In this document: positions 23,410-31,438 of the stretch, piece by piece
Numbering within the stretch: position 1 is the stretch's first letter
Layout of the letters: each line of letters opens with the position of its first letter
Source: an uncultured Phycisphaerales bacterium
GTDB taxonomy: Bacteria > Planctomycetota > Phycisphaerae > Phycisphaerales > UBA1924
Length of the DNA stretch: 56,231 nucleotides
Direction: 5' to 3'
Assembly: GCA_937995595.1 (NCBI GenBank)
Contig: CALKJW010000024.1
Span: 1 to 56,231, forward strand
Position numbers and translations under genes: made by a program
The notes under the pieces: model-generated
Seen by the model: the letters and a program-made list of their open reading frames with translations, nothing else
The model's database searches: none
What the model was told of the DNA's origin: nothing

Positions 23410-25171
23410 GCGGACCGCTCGGCTGGGCATCCTGCGTTTCATCCTCCGCGACACCGCCGCGCCGGCGGGCAACCGGGCGCACGACTTGCGCCCCTGGTGC
23501 CGCCGATGGAGCGGGGCCGGGCTCGGCCTCGTCCTGCTGTGCATGGCAGTCTATGTCCCCGGCCTGTGGAGCATCCCGCCGGTCGATCGGGACGAGGCCC
23601 GCTTTGCGCAGGCTTCGCGGCAGATGTGGGAATCGGGCGACTTCGTCGTGCCGCGCGTGCAGGACCGGCCGCGACTCAACAAGCCGCCGCTGGTGTACTG
23701 GCTGCAGTGCGCCGCGATCGCGGTCCTTGGCGACGGCGCGGGGCGGTGGCCGCACGGGAACATCTGGGTCTTCCGCGTGCCGGGCGCGTTGTGCGCGCTG
23801 GCGAGCGTCCTGCTGACGTGGCGCATCGGCCTGCGGATGCTGGACCCGCGCGCGGCCGCGCTCGGCGCCGCGATGCTGGCCGCGTGCCCGATGGTCGCGT
23901 GGGACGCGCACCAGGCGCGCGCCGACCAGTTGCTCCTGCTGACCGTCGTCGGCGCGCAGGGCGCGCTGTGGTCGTGCTGGTCGGACCTCCGCCGCGGCCG
24001 GCGCGCCCGCGCCGGCGCGTGGGCGGGCCTGTGGGTGTGGGTCGGTATGGGCGTGCTGGCCAAGGGCCCGATCACGCCGATGGTCGCGCTGCTCACAATC
24101 GGCGCGCTCTGCTGGTGGTCGCGCTCGTGGCGGTGGGTCGGCGGGCTTCGTCCTCTGCCCGGCGTGGCGGTCGTGTGCGCGATGGTCGCGCCGTGGGTGG
24201 TCGCCGTCGCGTCGCAGGTCGGCTGGTCCGTGTACCTGCACACAATCTGGGACGAGACGGTCGGCCGCTCCGCCGGCGTTAAGGAGGGCCACTGGGGCCC
24301 GCCGGGGTACCACCTCGTCCTGCTGTGCGTGCTGTTCTGGCCGGGGGTGATGATGACGGGTCTGGCGGTCCGTCGGGCGTGGGGCCTGCGCCGGCGCGGG
24401 CCGGAGATGTTCCTGCTCGCGTGGGCCGTGCCCGCGTGGCTGGTCTTCGAGGCGGTGTCGACCAAACTCCCGCACTACACCTTGCCGCTGTACCCGGCGG
24501 TCGCGCTGCTCTCGGCCCGCGCGGCGCTCGCGGCGGACACGCGCCGCCTCGCCGGCCTGCGCGCGTTCGGCACGCGCGCCGGTCTGGTGCTGTGGGTGCT
24601 GATCGGCGCGGGCGTCATGGCCGCGGGCGTCGCGCTGCTGGAAGTGCTGGCCCGCCACGGCGAGGACGTGCGCGAGGAACTGCTGATCGCCATGCTGTGG
24701 TACCTGTGCATCGGGGCCGCGCTGGCGTGGTCGGTGCGTGCGCTGTGGCGCGGCCGGTACGCGCAGGCGCAGGCGCGGTCGCTGCTCGCGGCGGTGCTGC
24801 TGCTGGTCCTGTTCATGCAGACGATCGCGCCCGCGGCCAACCAACTCAGTTCGCGCGTCGTCGGCGCCATCCGCGTGGCCGACCCGCACCGCGCGCGACC
24901 GCTCGCCGCCGCGGGGTACGTCGAGGACAGCCTGATCTTCCTGACGCGCGGGCGCGTCCGGCGGATCGAGCAGGAACAGGCCGCGCCGTGGCTGGAGGCC
25001 AACCCGGACGGCGTCCTCGCCGCGCTGGCCGGTCCGGACGCCGATCTCGACGCGCTCGGGCACGAGATGGTCGCCGAGGTCTCGGGCCTGAACTATTCGC
25101 GCGGCAGGTTCGAGACCGTCCGCGTCTGGCGCGCGGGACGCGACGCGCGCGGCACGGGGGCGAGCCCATGA
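23408..25171 (+). CDS. GT-C fold glycosyltransferase, ArnT/PMT-like
   Basis: 587 residues with about 11-12 membrane segments. After the first segment comes 'VDRDEARFAQASRQM', the acidic motif of lipid-linked sugar transferases of the ArnT (GT83) type, then 'RPRLNKPPLVYW', the conserved loop following it. Such enzymes move sugars from polyprenyl phosphate onto lipid A or other acceptors on the outer face of the inner membrane. The C-terminal periplasmic part (about 480-587) is poorly conserved. Its stop overlaps the truB start by ATGA. Donor and acceptor are unknown. Confidence 0.85.
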   Translation: MRTARLGILRFILRDTAAPAGNRAHDLRPWCRRWSGAGLGLVLLCMAVYVPGLWSIPPVDRDEARFAQASRQMWESGDFVVPRVQDRPRLNKPPLVYWLQCAAIAVLGDGAGRWPHGNIWVFRVPGALCALASVLLTWRIGLRMLDPRAAALGAAMLAACPMVAWDAHQARADQLLLLTVVGAQGALWSCWSDLRRGRRARAGAWAGLWVWVGMGVLAKGPITPMVALLTIGALCWWSRSWRWVGGLRPLPGVAVVCAMVAPWVVAVASQVGWSVYLHTIWDETVGRSAGVKEGHWGPPGYHLVLLCVLFWPGVMMTGLAVRRAWGLRRRGPEMFLLAWAVPAWLVFEAVSTKLPHYTLPLYPAVALLSARAALAADTRRLAGLRAFGTRAGLVLWVLIGAGVMAAGVALLEVLARHGEDVREELLIAMLWYLCIGAALAWSVRALWRGRYAQAQARSLLAAVLLLVLFMQTIAPAANQLSSRVVGAIRVADPHRARPLAAAGYVEDSLIFLTRGRVRRIEQEQAAPWLEANPDGVLAALAGPDADLDALGHEMVAEVSGLNYSRGRFETVRVWRAGRDARGTGASP

Positions 25172-25926
25172 CGGCGCAGGGCCCCGGCCCGGTCGGTCTG
25201 CTGCTGATCGACAAGCCCGCTGACGCGCGGGTTTCGTCGGCGCGCGTGGTCGCGGCGGTCAAGCGGCGGCTGATCGCCGCGGGCGCGCCAAGGCGCGTCA
25301 AGGTCGGCCACGCAGGGACGCTGGACCCGCTGGCGTCGGGTCTGCTCGTCGTGCTGGTGGGGCGCGGCGCGACGCGCCTGTGCGGCGAACTGATGGCCGG
25401 CGAGAAGGAGTACGAAGCGCGGGTCGATCTGTCGCACGCCTCCGCGACCGACGACTACGAGGGCCCGCTGGTCGCCAACCCTGCGCCGCCGTGCGAGCCG
25501 ACGCGGGCCGACGTGGAGCGCGTGCTGGCGGGATTCGTCGGCACAATCATGCAGCGGCCGCCTGCGTTCTCGGCGATGAAGGTCGGGGGCAAACGGGCCT
25601 ACGCCGAGGCCCGGCGCGGGCGAGAGGTCGAACTGGCAGCGCGCCCGGTCGTCGTGCACGCGGTGGAGGCGCTCGAATATCGGTACCCGATGCTCGACGT
25701 GCGAATCCGGTGCGGGAAAGGCACCTACATCCGATCGATGGCGCGCGACATCGGCGTCGCGCTCACGGGCGACGCCGCGTGCCTTGCCGCGCTGCGTCGC
25801 ACGGCCGTGGGGCCGTATCGCGTGGAGCGGGCGACCCGGCTCGACGCGCTGCCCGAACGCCTGACGCAGGCCGACCTGCTGCCTGTGCCGACGGTCAGTG
25901 CGCCGGGGGATCAATGGCCCACGTGA
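25168..25926 (+). CDS. truB: tRNA pseudouridine(55) synthase TruB
   Basis: 252 residues. 'GLLLIDKPADARVSSARVV' and 'KVGHAGTLDPLASGLLVVL' identify TruB; D53 in the latter is the catalytic Asp that isomerises U55 in the T-loop of tRNAs. 'RPPAFSAMKVGGKRAY' and 'CGKGTYIRSMARDIG' are also typical. The protein ends soon after the catalytic domain, without a full PUA domain. Translationally coupled to the glycosyltransferase gene by ATGA. The last 32 bases overlap the convergent small gene at 25895-26128. Confidence 0.95.
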   Translation: MTAQGPGPVGLLLIDKPADARVSSARVVAAVKRRLIAAGAPRRVKVGHAGTLDPLASGLLVVLVGRGATRLCGELMAGEKEYEARVDLSHASATDDYEGPLVANPAPPCEPTRADVERVLAGFVGTIMQRPPAFSAMKVGGKRAYAEARRGREVELAARPVVVHAVEALEYRYPMLDVRIRCGKGTYIRSMARDIGVALTGDAACLAALRRTAVGPYRVERATRLDALPERLTQADLLPVPTVSAPGDQWPT

Positions 25927-26128
25927 TCGAGTCGGCCCGAACCTCCGCCGCGCCGCCGGGCCAGACGATCCGCGTGCCGACGGGCGCGGTGCGCAGCAGG
26001 CCGGGCAGATCGGTCTCGCGTGCGTGCAGCGCGCGGCGCGAGCCGTCGGGTTCGACCAGTTCGACCCGCGCCACGCCGTGCTCGGCGAGCCGACCGGCGA
26101 ACGCGACCGCGTCGTGCTCCCGCGTCAC
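25895..26128 (-). CDS. Small hypothetical protein, last gene of the DUF4340 operon
   Basis: 77 residues from GTG 26128, three bases after the stop of the membrane-protein gene, so translation is probably coupled. The sequence alternates short beta-like stretches ('ARVELVEPDGSRRALHA', 'TRIVWPGGAAEVRADSITW'). No known domain recognised and no signal peptide. The gene overlaps the truB 3' end on the opposite strand. Function unknown. Confidence 0.55.
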   Translation of the reverse strand: MTREHDAVAFAGRLAEHGVARVELVEPDGSRRALHARETDLPGLLRTAPVGTRIVWPGGAAEVRADSITWAIDPPAH

Positions 26129-26131
26129 GGT

Positions 26132-27334
26132 TCAGTTCTCGTCGGCGGGCCCGTTGTCCTGCACGGACTCGGCGGGCGCCGCGCCCGTGGCGGGGGCGCG
26201 GCGCTGCGCGGCCGTGCCGGGCACGACCGTGTCGACCCACACCTCGCTGATGTCCTGCCCGTCGCAGATGCGCCGCATGCACAGGTACAGCACGGTCGCC
26301 GCGCACCAGAAGTAACTCACCGCGAACGCGCCGCCGAGCAGCGCGGGCAGCGCGCTCCAGAACCGCACGAAGCCCGAGGCGACCGCGCCGGTGCCGCTCA
26401 GGCCCGTCTGGCCGGCGATCACGCGGTCCGCGGCGTCGCCGGCGAAGACCCCCGCGGCGTGCTGCGAGAAGTGCCCGACCAGCCAGACCACCGCCGCGAC
26501 GACGACCCACAGCACCAGGAACTGCGCCGCGAGCACGGCCATGTAGACCAGCAGGCGCAGCGGCTTGGCGAAGACGTAGGAGTACGCGTGCTGCACGGAG
26601 TCGATCGCGTCGGTGCCCTCGCACGCGACGCCGGGCACCAGCATCGGGCCGCCGAGCGCCATGGCGATCATGACGACCGTGCCGACCAGCGCGCCGACGA
26701 GGAAGAAGACCCACAGCAGCCCCCCGATCACGTCGAGCACCGGCACGCTGAAGAGCACGAACCCGCCCACGGCCATGGCCAGCGCGATGCCGTAGAGCAG
26801 CGCGAGCGGGCCCATCACGCTGCCCGCGAACGAGGCCCACCGGCCCAGCGCGTAGCCCACGCCCTCGGGCCACGACAGCCCGACGCCCTGCGCAAAGTCC
26901 ATCGCCGCCATGCGAGAGATCGCCCCGCCCATGACCGTCGTCCACAGCAGAACGGCCGGGATGAACAGTACGCCGACGAGCGGGTGGTCGCGCACGAGGT
27001 TCCACACCGCCGAGATGAACATGCCGTTGACGGCCTGCCCCGCGTCCGCGCCGTCGAGCCGGGCGCACGCGTGGACGAGCCCCAACAGGTGCGTGAGCCA
27101 CTCCTGCCACGCGGCGACGAGCACGCTGTGCTCGGACCCGTCGATCCAGTCGGCAACCTCCAGCAGCACCATCAGGCCGATGAGGTAGAAGAACGCCACC
27201 CCGAGGCGCGACGGGCGCAGCGCGAGCGCGCCGGCCCGCAGCAGGCGCGGCCACACCAGATCGGCCGTCAGGTCCGAGAGGGTCAGCGGCGAGCGCCACG
27301 ATTCGGCGTTCCGTGCTTGTGCCATGGACGACAT
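26132..27334 (-). CDS. Polytopic membrane protein of unknown function
   Basis: 400 residues with about six to seven hydrophobic segments, including 'LGVAFFYLIGLMVLLEVADW', 'GVLFIPAVLLWTTVMGGAIS', 'VVMIAMALGGPMLVPGVACE' and 'FLVLWVVVAAVVWLVGHF'. The motif 'ISRMAAMDFA' after the second segment and 'EGTDAIDSVQHAYSYVF' are features I associate with planctomycete membrane proteins of unknown function. It lies 54 bases downstream of the DUF4340 gene. The start could instead be the ATG at 27325, which has TAGCAT seven bases upstream. Confidence 0.7.
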   Translation of the reverse strand: MSSMAQARNAESWRSPLTLSDLTADLVWPRLLRAGALALRPSRLGVAFFYLIGLMVLLEVADWIDGSEHSVLVAAWQEWLTHLLGLVHACARLDGADAGQAVNGMFISAVWNLVRDHPLVGVLFIPAVLLWTTVMGGAISRMAAMDFAQGVGLSWPEGVGYALGRWASFAGSVMGPLALLYGIALAMAVGGFVLFSVPVLDVIGGLLWVFFLVGALVGTVVMIAMALGGPMLVPGVACEGTDAIDSVQHAYSYVFAKPLRLLVYMAVLAAQFLVLWVVVAAVVWLVGHFSQHAAGVFAGDAADRVIAGQTGLSGTGAVASGFVRFWSALPALLGGAFAVSYFWCAATVLYLCMRRICDGQDISEVWVDTVVPGTAAQRRAPATGAAPAESVQDNGPADEN

Positions 27335-27388
27335 GCTACCGCGCCCGGGGGCGCGCGTGCAAAGCGCACAACCGCGGCGGCGATGGGA

Positions 27389-28819
27389 TCACTTGTTCGG
27401 GTCGGCCTCGGGCTGCTCGCCCCTGGCCGGGGGCGTGACCAGCGGCGAGGAACGCATCACGCGGTCGATCAGGCGCGGCAGGCGGTCCAGCGGGTACTCG
27501 CGATAGACCGGGCCGGTGCGCACGACCGCGAGCGCCGAGACCCCGCTCACGCCCACCTCGACCGACTCCAGCGGCTGGCCGCCGATGTCGCGCAGCGAGA
27601 CACGCGCGCCGGGGCGGTACGCCTCAGGCTCGGTCAGTCGCGCCTGCGGCCGCGGCGCGCCCGCGCCGGTCAGGAACGCCAGCGCCTCGTCGACTTCCCT
27701 GAGTTCCTGCTCAACGACGGGCTCTTCGCTCCCCTCGCGGATCTCGATCCAGCGGTCCAGCGAGCGCTTGAACACGCGCCCGTCCTCGGGCACGCGCGAG
27801 GCGTCCAGCCGTTCGATCACGATCATCCCCACGTCGGGCTGCGCGACGGCCGTCGGGTGCGGCCAGAGGTATGCCGCGGCGTCCATCGTCTGCCCGAGGT
27901 TGCGGGCGTCGATCTTGACGGTGCGCTGCCCGTCGATGAGGGCGAACATGCGTTCGCCGCGTGCGTCGGCGGCGGCGCCGATGTCGAGCGTGTGGCGGAT
28001 CGGCGCGCCCTCGGGCCGGTCGATCTCGACCAGCACGCGCGCGTTGGGCGCGTCGAGGCCCGTGTTCACGCCGGGGCCGGGGGTCTCGTCGACGAACTCG
28101 ACGATCTGCGCCTCGGCGAGCGTGCCGAGCAGGCGCTGCACGGCGGGGCCGTCGGCCGGCGCCTGCACCGGCTCGCGCAGCGACCAGCGGTTGCCGATGC
28201 GGCCGAAGGCGATGGCGCGGTCCTTGTTCTCGAGTCGGATGCGCGACGCGTCGGCGCGGGCCCACGGCATCGCGGTCCGGTCGCGCCACTGGCGGATGTT
28301 GCGGTCGCGCACCATCTGGTGCAGGCGGTCATCGACGATCGCGAACGACGTGCCCGCGCCCGACTCGATCTGGACCGGCCCCGTGCCGCCGAGCGAGCGC
28401 TGCGCGAACCGCAGCGTGAGCGTCGTGCCGTCGGCCAACGTCAGCGCGGCGATGGTCGGCTTCTCGCCCAGATCCGGCGCCTTGGGAGCCGCGGCGACCG
28501 ACCGCGCCTCGCTCAGCGCCAGCAGCAGCCCGTCCACCGTGCGCCCGGGGACGGGCCAGTCGGTCGGACGCGAGGCGTCGCCCAGGCGCAGCAGCCAGTC
28601 GCCCGCGGCGTTGTCGGCCCGGGTCAGCGTGTCGGCCCGCTCGTTCAGCGGGTTGATCGCGATGCTCCGCACCGCCGAGGGCGAGAGGTTCAGCACGAGG
28701 CTGCCGACCGCCGGCCCCGATGCGCCCCCGGCCGTGTTCGGCCCGCGCAGGGCGAAGATCACGCCGATGCCAAGGACGACCGCGACAACCAGCCAACCGA
28801 TGACGGCTTTGGTGGACAT
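27389..28819 (-). CDS. DUF4340 domain protein
   Basis: 476 residues. An N-terminal membrane anchor (about 5-25, 'VIGWLVVAVVLGIGVIFAL') is followed by a periplasmic beta-rich region with repeats of the DUF4340 type: 'DWLLRLG...WPVPGRTVDGLL', 'RDRNIRQWRDRTAMPW', 'ASRIRLENKDRAIAFGR'. DUF4340 proteins often occur with ABC-2 type exporters related to the gliding Gld system, but no such exporter gene is in this window. Start 28819: TACAGT on the minus strand ends five bases upstream and no Shine-Dalgarno is present. First gene of a three-gene operon. Confidence 0.75.
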   Translation of the reverse strand: MSTKAVIGWLVVAVVLGIGVIFALRGPNTAGGASGPAVGSLVLNLSPSAVRSIAINPLNERADTLTRADNAAGDWLLRLGDASRPTDWPVPGRTVDGLLLALSEARSVAAAPKAPDLGEKPTIAALTLADGTTLTLRFAQRSLGGTGPVQIESGAGTSFAIVDDRLHQMVRDRNIRQWRDRTAMPWARADASRIRLENKDRAIAFGRIGNRWSLREPVQAPADGPAVQRLLGTLAEAQIVEFVDETPGPGVNTGLDAPNARVLVEIDRPEGAPIRHTLDIGAAADARGERMFALIDGQRTVKIDARNLGQTMDAAAYLWPHPTAVAQPDVGMIVIERLDASRVPEDGRVFKRSLDRWIEIREGSEEPVVEQELREVDEALAFLTGAGAPRPQARLTEPEAYRPGARVSLRDIGGQPLESVEVGVSGVSALAVVRTGPVYREYPLDRLPRLIDRVMRSSPLVTPPARGEQPEADPNK

Positions 28820-28824
28820 GCCGA

Positions 28825-28830
28825 ACTGTA
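28825..28830 (-). promoter_or_regulatory. -10-like element TACAGT of the DUF4340 operon
   Basis: TACAGT ends 5 bases before the ATG at 28819, consistent with leaderless transcription. The divergent zinc-ribbon gene starts 133 bases away with its own element at 28939. Confidence 0.45.
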
Positions 28831-28938
28831 GCGGCGGCCGGTGCGCCGGTTGCGGCCCGAATCCGCGGGGGCCGGATTCCCAACACCACCCGTGCCGCCC
28901 CGCGCGGCCGCGGCGTGGTGGAGGGGGCCGCGTTCGGA

Positions 28939-28944
28939 TAGGCT
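28939..28944 (+). promoter_or_regulatory. -10-like element TAGGCT before the zinc-ribbon membrane gene
   Basis: TAGGCT ends 7 bases before the GTG at 28952, and there is no Shine-Dalgarno. A leaderless GTG start is unusual, so this assignment is tentative. Confidence 0.4.
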
Positions 28945-28951
28945 CTGGCCC

Positions 28952-29632
28952 GTGCGGATCGCTCACACCTGCGCCCGGTGCGGATTCGACCTTTCGCGCA
29001 TCCACGCGCCGGTGGAGCCGATCTATGGGTTGCCGGTGGTGGTGTGCCCCAACTGCCGCGAGGCGGTGGTGCGACGCCGGCACCCGGTGCAGGCGCGGTG
29101 GCGGCAGGCGCGGGCCGCGACGGTGTCGATCGTGCTGCTTGGGGCGACGGTCGTCGTCGCGGCGATCTTCGCCGGCCTGTTGATCGGCCTCTCCGTCGGT
29201 CTCAGGACGGTGATTGGCCGCGCTGAGTCCCGGGGCGACGTGTTCTGGCTCGACGAGGAGGTGATCCTGATCGGCGGGTTGTGGAGCGGCGCGGCCGTGC
29301 TCGCCGGCGCGTGGCTGGGGGTGATGCTCCCGCACTGGCGGTGGTGGGCGGTTCTGCCGCTGTGGGTCGTTGCGCTGTGGTCGGCGATGGTCGTCAGCGG
29401 CGCGGCGGAAATGATGCGCATCGTCGCGCGGGGCGAGTCGGTGGATCTTGTGTCGCTCGCGTGGTTGAGGTGGCTCGAACAGCGCGGGGCGATGGCGCTC
29501 ATGGGCGCGTCCATCGTGCCGATGACCGCCGGCTACATGGTCGGTCGGCTGGGCGCGTGGCACGCCGGGCGTGTGCGAGTGCGGAGGAAGTGGCGGCACC
29601 GCACCGCCATGCGTCAGAGGAGGCACACGTGA
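28952..29632 (+). CDS. Zinc-ribbon membrane protein, copy 1
   Basis: 226 residues from GTG 28952. The N-terminus has a zinc ribbon, 'CARCGFDLSR' and 'VVCPNCRE', separated by about 25 residues. Four membrane segments follow ('TVSIVLLGATVVVAAIFAGL', 'LWSGAAVLAGAWLGVMLPHW', 'AVLPLWVVALWSAMVV' and a weaker last one), and the C-terminus is strongly basic. It overlaps the next gene by GTGA. The pair are likely paralogues with the same order of ribbon then membrane domain. Function unknown. Confidence 0.7.
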   Translation: MRIAHTCARCGFDLSRIHAPVEPIYGLPVVVCPNCREAVVRRRHPVQARWRQARAATVSIVLLGATVVVAAIFAGLLIGLSVGLRTVIGRAESRGDVFWLDEEVILIGGLWSGAAVLAGAWLGVMLPHWRWWAVLPLWVVALWSAMVVSGAAEMMRIVARGESVDLVSLAWLRWLEQRGAMALMGASIVPMTAGYMVGRLGAWHAGRVRVRRKWRHRTAMRQRRHT

Positions 29633-30567
29633 GCGAGCGGTTCATCAGCCCGTCGAAGTCGCCCCCCGCCACGCCGCCCACAGCGCCGCCCGCCGCGGCG
29701 CCGGACGACGGCGCGTCGGCGGCCGCGAGCGACGATCGCGTGTCGATGCTCTCCGCCGACCGCGCCTGCACGCGCTGCGCGTTCAACCTGTTCGGGCAGC
29801 CGGTGGTGCGCGAGCGGCACTACGGCCTGCTCATCATCCGCTGCCCCGAGTGCGGCACGGTCGCCTCGCTGCAGGAGTACCCGTTGCTGGGCCGGTGGGC
29901 CAACCGCTGGGGCGCGCTGCTGGCGGGCCTGTGGTTCCTGCTGATCACCGCCGCGACGCTCTCGGTCGCGGGGATCATCGCCGGTTTCACGGTCGGAACG
30001 ACGCTCCAGACCAGCGATCGACTCGTCAACGCGATCAAGGACGCGTACATCGCGCACGAGGCCGCGCTGGGGAAGGCGGCCGATCAGGTGAGTTGGTGGT
30101 GGATCACCGACATGAACTGGTGGAACGCACAGGACAGATCGAAGTTCATCGCCGACGCGGGCGGTTGGATGCGCGCGGTCCGCTGGCGCGGGTTCGCGCT
30201 GTGGATCATGGCCGGGTGCATCCTCTTCCCGATCGCCGCGGCGTGGAGCGTGATGATGGCGCACCGGCGCGGTCTGCGACTCGTGCTCACCCTGCTCCCG
30301 ATGCTCGGGTTCGCGCTGGTCTTCAACCTGTTCAGCCGCTTCGGCGTTTCGACGTTCACCAGCGTTCAGGACCTTGCGGCGAGCCTCGTGTGGAACGTCG
30401 TCATGCCCCTGTCGCTGCTGTGCGCTTCGGTTTCGCTCGTCGCCGGCGTGCTGCTGGGTCGGCCGCTGGCGAGGCTGGTGGTCCGGGCCGCGATGCCGCC
30501 GCGGCTGCGCGTGCCCTTGAGCTGGCTCTGGACCTGCGACGGCCTGCCGCCGCCAAGGACGTCATAA
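29629..30567 (+). CDS. Zinc-ribbon membrane protein, copy 2
   Basis: 312 residues from GTG 29629, with AGAGGAGG upstream. A disordered Pro/Ala/Ser N-terminus (1-45) precedes a zinc ribbon 'CTRCAFNLFG' and 'IIRCPECGT', then about four membrane segments with a periplasmic-type loop rich in Trp ('QVSWWWITDMNWWNAQDRSK'). It shares the ribbon spacing and the following hydrophobic pattern with copy 1. Four-base overlap with copy 1 implies coupled translation and perhaps a hetero-complex. Function unknown. Confidence 0.7.
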   Translation: MSERFISPSKSPPATPPTAPPAAAPDDGASAAASDDRVSMLSADRACTRCAFNLFGQPVVRERHYGLLIIRCPECGTVASLQEYPLLGRWANRWGALLAGLWFLLITAATLSVAGIIAGFTVGTTLQTSDRLVNAIKDAYIAHEAALGKAADQVSWWWITDMNWWNAQDRSKFIADAGGWMRAVRWRGFALWIMAGCILFPIAAAWSVMMAHRRGLRLVLTLLPMLGFALVFNLFSRFGVSTFTSVQDLAASLVWNVVMPLSLLCASVSLVAGVLLGRPLARLVVRAAMPPRLRVPLSWLWTCDGLPPPRTS

Positions 30568-30576
30568 ACAGAAGTT

Positions 30577-31311
30577 ATGGATCAGACCCGACCCATCATC
30601 GGCATGACGCCCGACCTGACCGAGCCGCGGTCGGGATCGGTGCGATTGGAGTGCTCGCTCGCCTACGCGCGGGCCGTTGTCGCGGCGGGCGGCGTGCCGG
30701 TCGTGCTGCCGCCGATCGTCGAGCAGATCCCGCAGCACCTGGCGATCTGCCGCGGGTTCGTGCTCACCGGCGGCGACGACCCGCGAACGGAGATGTTCGG
30801 CGAGCCGACGCACGCCGCGGCAAGGCCGATGCACGCCGCGCGTCAGGAGTACGAGGTCGCGCTGCTGCGCGCGCTCGACACACGGCCCGACATGCCCGTG
30901 CTGGGCGTGTGCCTGGGGATGCAGCTGATGGCGCTGTGCGCCGGCGGGAGGCTGAACCAGCACATGCCCGACGACGTGCCGACCGCCGCGCAGCACGCGG
31001 CGAACGCGACGCACTCGCTGCGGATCGAGCCGGGCGGGCACGTGCTGGCGCGGTGCGTTTCGGAACAGGGCGGCGAGCTGTGTGTCACGAGCCACCACCG
31101 GCAGGCGGTGCGCGACCCCGGTCGGCTGCGCGTGACCGCGCGCGCGCCCGACGGCGTGATCGAGGCGATCGACGACCCGTCGCGCGTGTTCTATCTCGGC
31201 GTGCAGTGGCACCCGGAGCGCACGGCGCACCGGGGCGCGGGGCAGGCGGTGTTCGGCGCGCTGGTCGCCGCGGCGAGCGCGATCAACGGGCGGGACAGAG
31301 CCCGACGCTGA
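30577..31311 (+). CDS. Class I glutamine amidotransferase-like hydrolase (peptidase C26, PuuD type)
   Basis: 244 residues. The opening 'PIIGMTPDLTE' and 'VAAGGVPVVLPP', 'FVLTGGDDPR', nucleophile elbow 'GVCLGMQLM' (C112) and 'GVQWHPERT' (H212, E214) are those of gamma-glutamyl-gamma-aminobutyrate hydrolase family proteins, which cut gamma-glutamyl amides in polyamine or related breakdown. The full triad is present. No other putrescine-pathway genes are nearby, so the substrate is uncertain. ATG at 30577, nine bases after the preceding gene. Confidence 0.85.
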   Translation: MDQTRPIIGMTPDLTEPRSGSVRLECSLAYARAVVAAGGVPVVLPPIVEQIPQHLAICRGFVLTGGDDPRTEMFGEPTHAAARPMHAARQEYEVALLRALDTRPDMPVLGVCLGMQLMALCAGGRLNQHMPDDVPTAAQHAANATHSLRIEPGGHVLARCVSEQGGELCVTSHHRQAVRDPGRLRVTARAPDGVIEAIDDPSRVFYLGVQWHPERTAHRGAGQAVFGALVAAASAINGRDRARR

Positions 31312-31355
31312 GCCGACGGCACCGGCCCGGCCGAGAAGATTCACACTTCGTGGGG

Positions 31356-31384
31356 TTGCGTTGGCCCGACCCATCGGGCATACT
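31356..31384 (+). promoter_or_regulatory. Promoter of the VCBS-repeat dockerin gene
   Basis: TTGCGT (31356-31361), 17-base spacer, CATACT (31379-31384). Transcription would start near 31391, giving a leader of about 48 bases with GGAGG at 31427-31431. Confidence 0.5.
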
Positions 31385-31438
31385 GCGCTCCATGGTCCGG
31401 TGCTGCCTGTCCGCGCGCGCACGCCCGGAGGCAATCCC

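Noticed and set aside
22465-23544. A longer start for the PAP2 protein reaching 23544
   Set aside because: The extra 45 residues are Arg/Pro/Ser-rich, overlap the start of the divergent glycosyltransferase and precede the first membrane segment without family support.
25898-28831. A 977-codon open frame on the plus strand across the membrane-protein and DUF4340 genes
   Set aside because: Arg/His/Gln/Asp-rich shadow translation, no ribosome-binding site, and it contradicts clear membrane segments and a signal anchor on the minus strand.
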